DNA of 64,000 nucleotides from Nematopogon swammerdamellus (taxonomy: Eukaryota; Arthropoda; Insecta; Lepidoptera; Adelidae). The stretch covers positions 18,933,891 to 18,997,890 of the forward strand of contig OX336349.1 in the NCBI GenBank assembly GCA_946902875.1, read 5' to 3'. Positions within the stretch are counted from its first letter, which is position 1, and every line of letters starts with the position of its first letter. Position numbers and translations under genes: made by a program. A model generated the notes under the pieces. That model saw nothing but the letters and a program-made list of their open reading frames with translations, made no database searches and was not told the DNA's origin. Shown one piece after another: positions 29,843 through 41,010 of the stretch.

Positions 29843-30404
29843 CGAATGCGATATTGTGAATGGCTCTTTTATAAACGGGAAACCATCGCATCGTATCTTC
29901 ATATCGATTGTGAAAACTGTAATCTATTTAGCACCTAAACATTACCATTCTGCCATCGGCATTCAGTTTACCGATCAAAAAGCGATTTTAACCGGCATTC
30001 AGTTTACCGATCAAAAAGCGATTTATAAACGGGAAACCATCGCATCGTATCTTCATATCGATTGCTGTGAAAACTGTAATCTATTTAGCACCTAAACATT
30101 ACCATTCTGCCATCGGCATTCAGTTTACCGATCAAAAAGCGATTTTAACCGGCATTCAGTTTACCGATCAAAAAGCGATTTATAAACGGGAAACCATCGC
30201 ATCGTATCTTCATATCGATTGCTGTGAAAACTGTAATCTATTTAGCACCTAAACATTACCATTCTGCCATCGGCATTCAGTTTACCGATCAAAAAGCGAT
30301 TTTAACCGGCATTCAGTTTACCGATCAAAAAGCGATTTTAACGCTCAAAGAGCTCTGCAATGCAAACGATCTGCACCTGCATCGCAGACGTAGTTTATAA
30401 TTGG
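29843..30404 (+). repeat. Tandem 154-157-bp repeats near the right terminus
   Basis: Units start with TTTATAAACGGGAAACCATC at 29868, 30022 and 30179. The first lacks GCT, giving 154 bp against 157. Each contains one or two copies of the 36-bp ACCGGCATTCAGTTTACCGA... block. After the last unit the frame ILTLKELCNANDLHLHRRRS runs to a stop, so the repeats may have grown inside a small former gene. The 157-bp period is not a multiple of three, so it is no longer coding throughout. Confidence 0.85.
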
Positions 30405-30535
30405 GCTGTTTGATTTCACCTCGACAGACAGATCGAGCTGTTTGAATCATGAGTATGAGCGAAGCGAATGCGATTATGATTGAGCAGCTCGATGTTTCTG
30501 ACGAGGTGAATCAAACAGCCCAATTATACACTACT
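30391..30535. repeat. Right terminal inverted repeat, itself a branched palindrome
   Basis: ATAATTGGGCTGTTTGATTT pairs with AATCAAACAGCCCAATTAT at 30509-30527. An inner stem ATCGAGCTG/CAGCTCGAT plus AATCAT/ATGATT closes a loop with GAGCGAAGCGAATGCG. Compared with the left end, stem bases differ in pairs that preserve pairing. Confidence 0.88.
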
Positions 30536-30541
30536 CATTAG
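30536..30541. repeat. Right target site duplication CATTAG
   Basis: Exact copy of 20340-20345. Confidence 0.95.
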
Positions 30542-30881
30542 TATATCGATATAGTAACCCACTCGCCCATTCATCTGCTCCTCCCCTGTCTTCTCTTTTT
30601 GCTCAAATATTAATTATTTCAAATCCAGCAGAGCCAGTGGTTCACTATGCAATTCTGAATATTCATTATCTTAAAAATTCTCATTTTATTTAAGTATCGA
30701 ATGACTCTTCGATTCCAGATATGATTCCAATTTTAAACAAAAAATAAGTTTTCTAAATAAGACTTAAACCAAAAAATTCTAATCGGTTCTTACATTTATT
30801 TTAATTATTTTGTCTCTTCTATCTGTACAATTGAATGTTTCAATGTATTCTACATAGTAATAATGAAGATTATGCCGGGAG
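30542..30881. other. No gene recognised
   Basis: AT-rich sequence between the large element and the next repeat. Confidence 0.4.
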
Positions 30882-31179
30882 CACAGATTACTAAATAGTT
30901 ACTTCGTAACAGATAAATCACTCCATAGAAAATGTTCAATACCTTCGGCTTTAATAGCCTAATGCTTCACGTCGCCAATCGCTGCGTGCGAAAATGTACC
31001 TAATAGATCGAGTGTAAAGTGCATTATTGCTTTGCAGCTGCGCGTAGTTGCGTGGGCGATGGGGGTAGGTATGTTTCGCGCGGCTGACGAATTTCTACTG
31101 AATTTTACCGCCGGCGCGGCGGTGCACCGGGCGGTAGGTAGTTAGCGCGCGCAAGTACATAGAGTGCGTGAGGCCTGCC
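30882..31179. repeat. Dispersed 0.3-kb repeat, copy 2
   Basis: Partner of 10141-10463, in the same orientation and slightly shorter through internal deletions. Confidence 0.85.
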
Positions 31180-32051
31180 GGGAGTTCCAGGTTCCGATTT
31201 TGGTCGGGACGTAAAATTTCTCTTAATTTTCGGCTTTACATCTATCTAGAAAATGAAAATCAAAATATATATTTCCAATTTCTTATTATTTATTACAATA
31301 ATTTGTCCCTGAACTTAGATACTATCATTCTAATTCCCGCCAAAGCCTAAAAAACGTTTAAAATTTAAAATTATTGTCACAAACATTTTCTCAAAAGCCT
31401 TTTTGGCATGCATTCTTTTTCTAATAAACAACGTTTTGATGGAAGACATTTTGAATATAATAGTATGATGATGCGAGATAGAAGTGTTCCAGATAGCTTA
31501 AACAGATTCCTATTAATTTAACAAGTTAAATGCCTCATCTAATAATTTTTATTGATTTTCCATTTATTTATCCCAATTTTCTTAAAACTATTAACATCGA
31601 AATCGCATGACCAATTTCACAACATCATCACTCAAAACTTCTTACAGCACTATACACACGCATACATCACAGAATAAAAAGCCGCGCCGCATCCCAACTC
31701 ACAGACAAACTGAAATGGAAGATGGCTTCATAAAAATGACAATAAAAAAACCAGGCTAACCGTGCCAAAACTCCGAAGATTACTGTCTGAGCCATACGCA
31801 CACATTCGCGTCTTCCGGCATACACATACAGGGATATACGCACACATACACATATATGTATAGTACGTACGAAGAACGGAAACTTCGAGGGAATTTGCTC
31901 ACACAAATGACGACGCCTGTTTTTTTGAGGTGGGTGCTTAAACCTTACTCCCACCGAGTACTGGACATGACTGTTGAGTCGGCCTAAGAGACTTTCAACT
32001 CGGCCCATGCAAATTGTTCCAAAAACGAAGAAAATTCTAAGATGATCTTGA
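31180..32051. other. No gene; tRNA-like SINE scrap at the start
   Basis: GGAGTTCCAGGTTCCGATTT at 31181 echoes the T-arm repeat at 13034-13120. The remainder is AT-rich. A 129-codon minus-strand frame (31667-32056) has no recognisable features. Confidence 0.4.
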
Positions 32052-32440
32052 TCCATTTTTTTTTATGGAAACTGACACGGTTGCCTGCATCACCTACAAC
32101 ATCCTCGATGTCAGCCCATAACACCGGATGAACTAGTTGCCATGTCAGTGCTTCCCTTCGGTCGTGCCGGCTACACTGAACTGGACGGGAAACACAAACT
32201 ATTTACATAGCCGTTTCGACCGACGTTTCATTCGGTGCGGTGATACCAACCCAGGTGGGTTGAACCCTACCACCTAGTAAGGTAAGAAGGGAAGGGACCT
32301 ACAGTTTTACGTGGAATCCGAACCCGAATCCGTTACCCATCCAAGTACTGACCGGCCCAGCGTTGCTTAACATCAGCGAAGAATCAAAAGCGACAGTCGA
32401 CTGTCTGCACCACTGAGCTGTCGAGTCTGACATTTGAGGG
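32052..32440 (-). mobile_element. SINE, full-length tRNA/5S-headed copy
   Basis: From T run and common tail to GCACCACTGAGCTGTCGAGTC. The head includes TACCCATCCAAGTACTGACC (5S-like) and a B-box complement. A small deletion removes part of GGTCAGCCTCCAACGG. Confidence 0.85.
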
Positions 32441-32869
32441 TTGATTCGAGAACGAGAAAACCAGATTAATCAAATGTAATTTTTTTTATGCAAATTAATA
32501 TGGTTGATTGTGCCGAGGGACCATAGGTACCGAAAGAGTCACATACACCTCACCGCACGAAGATACCAACAGTTTTACGGACTGTAGTCATAGCGACACC
32601 TATCCCACAATTGAATAATAAAGATCGATAATAACCTATATGGCTTCGCGACGAAGAAACAGAAAGATTCACTAACACACTAAGAGGTTGCGAATAAGAG
32701 TAATTAAGAATTCCATACGCCACTTAACACATTATTGAAATATCAAATATGCCTCGCATAAATACAGATCGCTTGGCAGAACAACAGGGCACTAGCCCAT
32801 ATGAAATCAGCTGGAGCTACACGTGGAGCCAGAGGACACGACACCGCTTCACCTTTTACCTCATAGCTC
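32441..32869. other. No gene recognised
   Basis: A T run and GGTTGATTGTGCCGAGGGAC near 32500 hint at another decayed LINE tail (minus orientation). The evidence is weak. Confidence 0.35.
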
Positions 32870-33150
32870 TACAGGACTATACAAGCGTTATCCACCTTGT
32901 TGATACGACGTTTGAAGACTTCCAGGATGAAGGTAACGGGAAACATACTCGCCGATAGACAATTCCAGACCCTAGCAATGCAACAGATGAACGATGAGAA
33001 ACGATAGGTCCTCAAAAGCTCAAAGTCAACAACGAACGTGTTTTCCGTTTCTCTGCGACGAGTGCTGCGGAGATATGTTGGATGGCAAGGAATAAAGGGA
33101 TGCAAGTTACTCAGAGCAGCGTCAATGAATGAATAGTACCTGTGCTGTAG
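32870..33150 (-). pseudogene. LINE ORF2 C-terminus fragment
   Basis: The minus strand reads CHPTYLRSTRRRETENTFVV followed by ARVWNCLSASMFPVTFILEV and FKRRIN, matching the C-terminus of the 44951-47020 LINE. 5'-truncated and frame-open for about 100 codons. Confidence 0.85.
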
Positions 33151-33479
33151 AATAAAAGTATTCGCCTTCAACGACAACATTTTCTGTGGAGTTTCTTTCT
33201 TTTGGGAGCAAACTAATTTCACAGTCTGTGTTTTAACAAAGTGCATACACATTATTAAGAATATCTGTGTCTGCAAAATGTTAGAGATTTAAAAAAAATT
33301 AATTCATTAGGAAAAAACGTTTCCTTTATGCTATTAATTTTGCAAAATCAAAACCTGCTTAAAATCGATTTCGCAGTTCTTTAAAGAATATTTCATAGGA
33401 ATGTACATACCGTCCAATCCACACTTTTCCATCGCGCCCTAACAAACTTATTAAGATTTCTTTTCTTTTTACTCTGTAC

Positions 33480-34135
33480 GTGGTTAGCGACGTATGACGC
33501 AAGCTAACGGCCCGGGGGGTTCGGGGGGGAAGAGGCGAAATGAGAGACCAGGGGACACGAGGAGCCGGGGGGGGGGGGGACTTTTCGTCCCACTGGGGGG
33601 GCGTGGGGTTTAGGGGGGGGCGCACGCATGGCCGCACTCATGATTTAAGCGCGCGGATAAGAATGAAATTAAAAATACATCCGCGCGCGTCTTAAGGGGG
33701 GTCCCCCGAGGAGGAAAAACGCGCACCATGTATGCAAATGAGGTTCCGCAGTGGGGTGAAATTACACCCACCGCCCACTCATAAGATAGGGGGCGCGGGA
33801 TTTTTTTCGGGTGCTATTAATTTGGGGTGCCGGAGAGATATGCTCGTGTAAGGTTTTGCGAGTGAGCACGCACTGGGGGGTGGAGCAGCCGTTTCGTTAT
33901 TACGTAAATTCGTAATTTGCTTTAGCGGTTCATGTGCGTAAGTAAAAAAGAAGTTTATTAAGATTCGTTCTTAGAATTGTGTCTACGTTGTGATCGGTTT
34001 GCCTACAGTTACAAATACGGCTACAAATCGCAGAAAACGTTGTTTACATCTGAATTTGGTCAGAATCCCTTCTCCCATCGTCAGTCTCCCCTCAAGCAGT
34101 GTTATTGCGACAAGGTGCTTGCGGTAAGTTCAGGA
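33480..34135. other. G-run-rich GC island followed by an exon-like segment
   Basis: 33510-33630 holds several runs of 6-13 G, and GTATGCAAATGAG at 33728 contains an octamer (ATGCAAAT). Downstream 33975-34130 is open (LRCDRFAYSYKYGYKSQKTL) and ends at GCTTGCG|GTAAGTTCAG, a good splice donor. It could be the promoter and first exon of a host gene extending out of view, but I recognise no protein. Confidence 0.3.
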
Positions 34136-34554
34136 GTATATTTCGCGCAAACTCTTACATTAGTACAGGTTCGTAGATTGCGTGCAGGTAGACAGTACAA
34201 ACCTTAATGAGAGAATGCACACATATCGGAATCATCGGCCGAATTTTCCGGCAGGCGGTAAATTGTATGGGATGTGAATCTGCACAAGTGTGTCACCGGA
34301 GACCCGTACTATTCAGCGCTGGTCCACGAATTCCGGCCGGAAATTCCGGTGAGTTTGTCTCCGGACCAAAACTTGTCGGATCATACAGCGTTTTCACATA
34401 CCTTACTCAACTCGCTCCCGCCGATCCAATACATTAGCTTTTTTCACAAGTTCTTCGCTCACACTTTCATTAACTTAGCATACTTACTATTTTCTGTTTA
34501 TGCAACCCGACTAGTTGCTCGCATAGTCTAGTCGACTCGTCGATCAGCATAAAG
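34136..34554. other. No gene recognised
   Basis: Two overlapping short frames without signature. Confidence 0.3.
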
Positions 34555-34800
34555 TGTCAACTGCTGGACATACGCCTCTCAAATTTTTCTCCAGTCCTCC
34601 CTTCAGCGGTACGGAACTACTTGTTTCCGCCGACGTTCTTGATGTCGTCGTCCCACCTGGCGGGTGGTCTTCCCACACTTCGTTTTCCTGTCCTCGGCCG
34701 CCAGTGTAGGCAGAACCCGTTTACTCCAACGGTCATCGTCTCTTCGGCTAACGTGCCCAGCCCACTGCCACTTGAGCTTAGATTAAATTTACGTGCATAC
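34555..34800 (-). pseudogene. RTE-type LINE C-terminus fragment
   Basis: The minus strand carries the degraded lepidopteran RTE end: GGCACGTTAGCCGAAGAGAC, CCACCCGCCAGGTGGGACGA and GAGGCGTATGTCCAGCAGT. It is homologous to 51190-51450. Confidence 0.7.
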
Positions 34801-34827
34801 CTACACCTGCTGCTTCACCGCTTGTAG

Positions 34828-35080
34828 CCGGTGTAAAACTGTAGGTCACTTCCCTTGCCACTTAGTAGGTGGTAGACTCAAATTGTAGCCGACTGGGTTG
34901 GTACCACCGTACTGGATGTAAGATGGCCGCATAGCAGCCTCGGTTGTGTTCTCCTCTTGTCCAGTATAGCCTACAGTAGGTATAGCAGTATACCTACCCT
35001 TAGTCGCCTTTTACGACACACACGGGGAGAGATGCAGTTGGGCTATTATTTTTAAGTATCGACCCCACACGGTACTCTTT
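34828..35080. repeat. Second-family SINE joined to a main-family head fragment
   Basis: 34828-34990 has GTGTAAAACTGTAGGTCACT, TAGTAGGTGGTAGACTCAAA and GATGGCCGCATAGCAGCCTC (second family, orientation opposite to 12472-12720). It joins CCTTAGTCGCCTTTTACGAC to ACCCCACACGGTAC (34998-35074), a minus-strand head of the main SINE. Confidence 0.7.
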
Positions 35081-36683
35081 TTTTAAATCAACTGTAAAAA
35101 TTTATGATATCACTGTGAAAATTCATTACAAACTATTCCATAGAGAGAATATATTCCGAAGAGCACGTATACACTAACCACTGACAGTGGGCGCTTAACA
35201 GGATGTGATCTCGTATTAAAAGACGTTCGTTGTTGCCTGAGGAGACGCCCGGAGAGCCTACTTCCGGTTTAACACGTTAACGCTTTGAAGTGAAAATGTT
35301 TTCCCAATAAAGCTGATGTTGCTTCCTTTGCCAGCGGCATTCCTTGTGTGAAATCTTGTGAATATGCGCTGTCAGCCAGTGTTATATATTTGGCTGTTGA
35401 GGCACGCAAATAAATTAATTTAGTTTAATGAGAAAAAAATTCACAGATTTCGTGCCTCACACGACTATCGAGCACATTGGAAATGAATCTACGGAATTCG
35501 AAAAAAATGTCGTTCTGACTTTTTGGCTTTTTTCAAAAAGGTTAGGCTACCGGGCAAATCCTTAACCCGATCGTCTTTTACTTAGGCTCAAATTGTAGCT
35601 GACTAATTTGTCCAGAGGAATTTTTCTAAAATTTTTGATATCATTCTTCGTTTCCAAAATATGGAGCGCCAAAATAAAAAATTCGGAAAAAATATTTTTT
35701 TTTTTTCACTATTTCGAACATAACTTTTTTCCTTTTTGACTTTCTCGGATAATTCTTTACAACTCTCCGAGATATAAGGGGATCGCACTTTTTCGTGAAA
35801 TCGGAGCCTACACTGGAGCGAACGAAAAGACATTTCCAATGTCAAAACTGACTTTTATTAAATTAAACAAATTCACATGTTCACAAATATAAGATTCACC
35901 CATGTACATTTTCAGGTTAACTATCCAAGTAGGTATAGAAATATATTTCAATTAATTCAAAGTAAGATAATAGTTTATTGTATAACTAGCTGTTGCCCGC
36001 GGCGTCGCTCGCGTGAAATTCGTATTTCAAATAAGAATGTAAGTAATTAACGGCATATTCATATTTTTATTGATTCCTTTGGTACCACGGTACACTTGAA
36101 TAAGTCAGTCATAACATTTACACACACATTGAATAGAAAACATATAAATTATTATTAGCTAGGTAATAATTATAAGTAAAATGTTTGGGTTCGAGCAAAA
36201 AATAGCCTTCGTCAATACTTTAAAACTTAATAATAACACAATACCATTTGAATAAAAAGGCATAGGAAAAAAATCACAACATAAAAATATATAATCAAGA
36301 TTTTTAGGTTACATCTAAAATGTCACGAATACAATAAAAGAAGGTACTTAAAATAAATTAGATAAGACTTGCTTAAAAAAAAAATCCACAGTAAAATTTC
36401 ATTTGTCAGAAATAAAAACATAAAAAAATCATGTCAAATAATAAAATGATAAAAACATGTTAAAAATAAAATTCAATTAAGCCGAGCAAGGCCTTGTATA
36501 ATATAATATAATGTTTTTAAAGAATGTCTCATGATTTGAATCCTTTATAAAGTATACTTTGATTATAATATAATTTATAGAATGTTAGTGTTTCAGTTTT
36601 ACAAGAATAAAAATATTTAATAAAAAAAATAACTCAAGAACATGAAATTACATTTGCACCAAAATAAGAACCAACCGCATACT
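35081..36683. other. No gene; Helitron-like terminus
   Basis: AACTAGCTGTTGCCCGCGGC at 35983-36002 is a minus-strand Helitron-like 3' end. The remainder is AT-rich with no signature. Confidence 0.45.
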
Positions 36684-37062
36684 AGCCTCGGTAACTCAGT
36701 GGTGCGATCGATCCACCGCCGTTCTTTATTTTAGGCCCACTAGGCGCGGTCAGAACTTACATGGATGACCGTTCGAACGTTGCGGCTGACCGTGGTTCAG
36801 ATTCCATTTAAAACTGTAGGTATTTTCCTTTCTTACCTTACTAAGTGGTAGGGCCTAACCCGCCCAGGTTGATACCGCCGCACTGAATGAAAGGTCGATC
36901 GAAGCGGCTATGCGTATAGTTCGCGTTTTCCGTCCAGTTCAGCGTAACCGGCACCACCAAAGGTGAGCACTGACATGGCACCTAGTTCACCGACGTGTTA
37001 TAGGATGATATCGTGGATGTTGTAGGTGATAAAGCCAACCGAGGCAGATGGCATTAAAAAAA
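36684..37062 (+). mobile_element. SINE, full-length tRNA/5S-headed copy
   Basis: GCCTCGGTAACTCAGTGGTG (A box), then GCGCGGTCAGAACTTACATG and GATGACCG (5S-like), CGTGGTTCAGATTCCA (B box), core, and common tail ending GGCATTAAAAAAAA. Diverged about a tenth from younger copies. Confidence 0.85.
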
Positions 37063-37076
37063 ATATTTATAACAAA

Positions 37077-37577
37077 AAAAATCTGTCAAGTGCAAGTTTT
37101 ACTCGCGCGCGGAGGTTTCCGTATCTATCTGCTATCAATAATATCCGCCTATCCGCTTAGGTGACATGGTCTTCAAATTTTAATTTCGAAGATAATAATA
37201 TGTCGGAGAGAAGCCTCAATGAGGTCGATGGAAATTTACGGTGGGAAAAAACAGCACCTCAATGAGGTCGTTGGCAATTGAGCGGCTGTAACAATGCAAA
37301 AAATAAAAGCCTGTGGCGCCATCTATTATTCAATAGTGTGACTAGTCGATTTTAATGTACGTTTATTGTATGGGAGCCCCCTTAATTTTTAACATTTTCT
37401 TATTTTTCTTATTTGTTGTTAAATCCGCCATAGTAACACATATTCTGTGAAAGTTTCAACTGGCTACCTATTACGGTTCAAGAGATACAGCCCTCGGACA
37501 GACGGACGGACGGACGGACGGACGGACGAACGAACAGACGGCTTAGTAATAGGCTTCCTATCTAAAAAACCTAAAAA
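37077..37577 (+). repeat. GGGTTCCGTATC-type interspersed repeat
   Basis: AATCTGTCAAGTGCAAGTTT to GGCTTCCTATCTAAAAAACC. It contains GTGGCGCCATCTATTATTCA, AGAGATACAGCCCTCGGACA and a (GGAC)n tract (about 37500-37530), plus a 100-bp interior absent from other copies. Confidence 0.75.
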
Positions 37578-38493
37578 CTAACCAAAATCATAAAGCTATA
37601 TGTCAAACAAGTCATGATTCGTCAACATGTCAATAATTCATCGTCCAAACACAAATTACCCCCAACGTCGCTGTAGCCTCCCGCGCCGGCCCGTATAAAA
37701 TATGAGGCACTCCGTTTCATGTGCTGTCAGAATCTTGATAAAAACTCTTCACGGCCACTTCATACTCGTACACGACTCGCGAGCGAGCGTAGGGGCGGCG
37801 ATGTGACAAACAAGATGAATTTAAATTTGAATTTCGAACTGTCGTCGTCGGGGAAGTCGAACCGGTTCAAGTCTTTGCGCGCAAACGATTTTTATTTTCT
37901 GTAGGTATGTTTTCGGGAATTTGTTTGCGTTTTAACAATGTACCTGATATGTTTTGTTGAGCTTGGAATATATTTCTGAACTACATATATATCTACATAT
38001 CTGCATATCTATCTATGTCGGAGATGACAGGTGAAAACCCGGCGGTGAAGTAAACGCACCATCAATTTTGAGAACATAAGTTTGTAAGTTTGGATGTAGG
38101 AGTTAATCTCCGAAAATGCTCATTCGATTTAAAAAATTCTTTGACCAATATTTAGAATGAACCTTCAGGGTGGACATAGGCTATGCGAGCGAGGCCCCGG
38201 GCAAAATCTAGTAATAAATAAAACAAATCTTCTTTATACAGCATGGTTGTAATCAAGGTTGTAATTTTTTTCGTGTCGTTCCCGCTCAGCCTTTGCAGAA
38301 ATATCATGATAGCCTAAAACTGTCCCATAATGTAAATAGGTAGTGGAAAATGCTTGAAAATCAATTCAGTCGTTTTCGAGTCACGCGCTATGCCACAATT
38401 TAGTATAACATAATTTTAAAAGTAAGTATTTAAATGTAACGCGAAAATATGGAAAAATTCCTTCGGGAAAAACAAGGTAACACACACACGTAA
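37578..38493. other. No gene; Helitron-like element 3' end at 38211
   Basis: GCGAGCGAGGCCCCGGGCAA followed by AATCTAG|T (CTAG 38208-38211) marks a Helitron-like 3' end. The 5' limit is unclear, perhaps near 37980. Confidence 0.45.
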
Positions 38494-38905
38494 ATTTTTT
38501 TTTTTTTTTTTATGGAAACTTCACACGGTTGGCTACATCACCTACAACATCCGTGATGTCAGCCCATAACACCGGGTGAACTAGGTGCCATGTCAGTGCT
38601 TCCCTTCATTTCGCGCCGGCTACACTGAACTGGACGCAAAACACGAACTATTTACATAGCCGTTTCGACCGACGTTTCGCTCAGTGCGGTGGTACCAACC
38701 CGGCCGGGATAAACCCTACCACCTAGTAAGGTAAGAAGGGAAGGGACCTACAGTTTAACGTGGTATCCGAACCACGGTCAGCCTCCAACAGTCGGGCGGT
38801 CATCCATCCAATAACTGACCGCACCATTAAGCTGCCGAGGCTGACGATCCCTTAGTCGACTTTTACGACATGCGACGGGGAGAGATGCAGTGGGACTATT
38901 CTTTT
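38494..38905 (-). mobile_element. SINE with both head types
   Basis: Common tail, core and tRNA/5S head (GGTCATCCATCCAATAACTG, CTGCCGAGGCTGAC) to 38843, followed without gap by CCCTTAGTCGACTTTTACGA...CAGTGGGACTATTCTTTTA, part of the other head. Flanks AAGG(T/A)AACACACACA on both sides (about 38473 and 38942) may be the target duplication. Confidence 0.75.
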
Positions 38906-40689
38906 ACATTTTCAGTGGGACTATTTCCTTATACATACACTATAAGGAAACACACACATACACGCACGTACACACGCTTTCCACCCCACGGCAATATTTA
39001 AGTCAAGTCCCCCGCCCTACATTCGTAGACACGTAGAGTTACGATCGAAATTAAGAAAAGTATTGGCACAACTTGACTTCTAAGATTTATGTAGGCACGT
39101 ACCTACATATTTTAAAAAGTTAAATTACAAATTAAAAAAGCCTCCGACGATTAAAAACTCAAAAATAATTTCCAGTTACTTTCTTAAAGGAGTCGGGGGA
39201 CCGCTAAGTAAATACCCGCGCAGCGCTGAGTTTTATATTTAATTTACTTAAGTCGTCGTCAGAGAAAAATAATTAAATTTAATATATTAAAAAGTTTGGT
39301 CTGTCAAATGATGACGAATTAACCTTAATAGTTCAGGAACATTCGCCCGAACCCAATATTGCCGCGAGTGAAGCCGCGGGTGAAGGCTGGTCTATTGAAA
39401 TTGCTCTGCGAAACCAAATGAACGTCGTGTAGGTAAACACGGCGACGCGACGTTTTGATTTCGTAACCCACCACGATGTTTATAAATATCGACTGTTGTG
39501 AAAGTATTTTAAAAATATTTCATTTGTTTGGTCTTGAAAATTTATTTATTTATATTGGATTTCTTAATATCTGTAGCCGAAATTTTAAAGTTTAATTAGA
39601 ACTCGATGTCCTCGTTGCCTTGCTTCTCAGTGGTATATCTCTTATAACCATCCGAGATGTGCCTACTGCCACTTCAGCTTGCTAATTTTCTGAGCAATGT
39701 CAACTACCTTGACCTGTTCACTTTTAGCAATTATTTCAAAAATGTTTCGCTCTAAACTCAATTGATTTTATCTAACAAGTCTACGAGACTTCTAACTCTA
39801 TGTCGCGACATGAAGCAGGAATTCGACACGTGACATAATCGGTGAATAATTTCCTTATTCATATCTTTAATCTTAATTCAATTCAATTCACGAACATATA
39901 TGTTCGAAAATATATCCGCGTGTTCATTGCGCCATAACCATTTTATTATATTTATTACTAACAGTAAAATTAATATCATCTTTGTAGTAATTTTCATAAG
40001 TGGACGAAATATTATTTTAAGTTGACATGTATATTTAATTGAAATGAAATGATAATGAAAATAATGTATTTAGGAAAATGTCTAAGCCTATTTTACATGT
40101 AGCCATGTCTCCTGCTCTAGAGAATCGATGTCTTGTAGGAACACCTTGTTTTATTAAATAACGCGTAATTACATTTTGGCGCTCTTATTAATTATGTTAA
40201 GTTCATATAGTTAATTAAGACAAAATATTAGTTAGAAGTAACATGTGGGGTTAGTTTTCAGATACATTGTTTTTTATTGTGTTTAGTTACCAAATTACAA
40301 CTAAGAGAACAAGATCGGAATAGGTTACGTTTTTATATTTACTGTACAGTTCATTGTATCCGAAACCGAGTCGTTGACGAGACAGTCTAAAAAGATAAAA
40401 CCTCAGAGTAATTTATGTTTATTCTTGAGTACGAGTAATATAATGTGTACGTTAATCGCTGTTCCTTGAAAGGTTATCAGTCCACTATCAATTATTCTGC
40501 GAAAATTTGTAAAAACCCTCTCATTTCATTTTTTCATGGTTTATATTCTTTAGAGCAAACTTTAAATTAATTAGAAGAAAAAAATAATTAATCCTACTGG
40601 GACTACTGGGGTAAAGACTCAGTGCCCTTTCAGTGGCCAGGAGGAAGTATTTATTTTTGTTAATTTTAGATCATTTTTAGCTATTTCTA
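38906..40689. other. No gene; Helitron-like terminus at about 39355-39392
   Basis: GCCGCGAGTGAAGCCGCGGG resembles a Helitron-like 3' end. Otherwise AT-rich with no signature. Confidence 0.4.
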
Positions 40690-41010
40690 ACCGACTTTAA
40701 AAAAAGAAGGAGGTTTTCAATTCGACTATATTTTTTTTTAATTTTTATTTTTGTTACCGCAGAACTTTCGACTGGGTGAACCGATTTTGAAAATTCTTTT
40801 TTTATTTGAAAGCTGGTGCTTCCCGTGTGGTCCCATTTCAATATGGTCAAGATCGGATTGGAAAGCGAGGCGATTTCGCTGAGTACATTAATAACAAAAA
40901 ATTACTAAAAAAAAATTGTGAAATAAAAAACTATTTAAAAAAATATAAAAACCGGTGCTAAAGCAAGCAAAAATAACTGACCGCCTTGAACTCTAGGGTT
41001 CGATTTTTCT
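40690..41010 (+). repeat. Probable dispersed repeat (ACCGACTTTAAAAAAAGAAGG)
   Basis: Starts CCGACTTTAAAAAAAGAAGG followed by AGGTTTTCAATTCGAC. I recall this as a common lepidopteran interspersed repeat head. Only one copy lies in this window, so its limits are approximate. Confidence 0.4.

Larger units (their letters stand above)
20346..30535. mobile_element. Compact Polinton/Maverick-like element
   Basis: A 10,190-bp element flanked by the exact 6-bp direct repeat CATTAG and ending 5' AGTAGTGTA / TACACTACT 3'. A 6-bp TSD and AG...CT ends are the integration signature of Polintons. It encodes protein-primed DNA polymerase B, a retrovirus-like integrase with chromodomain, a PLA2/core-X-like protein and several small proteins, arranged divergently. 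Established knowledge: Polintons are usually 15-20 kb and carry capsid, ATPase and protease genes, none of which I find here. It may be a reduced lineage, a satellite, or a relative of the PLA2-bearing adintovirus-like elements. The integrase frame is broken but the polymerase is intact, so insertion is probably recent. Confidence 0.93.

Noticed and set aside
20346..30535. Integrated parvovirus or bidnavirus
   Set aside because: PLA2 and hairpin ends invite the idea, but no NS1/Rep helicase is present. The 6-bp TSD, AG...CT ends and retrovirus-type integrase point to the Polinton group. Relation to bidnaviruses through pPolB remains possible.
31667..32056. 129-aa minus-strand frame as a host exon
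   Set aside because: No splice signals or family motif, and it runs into a SINE.
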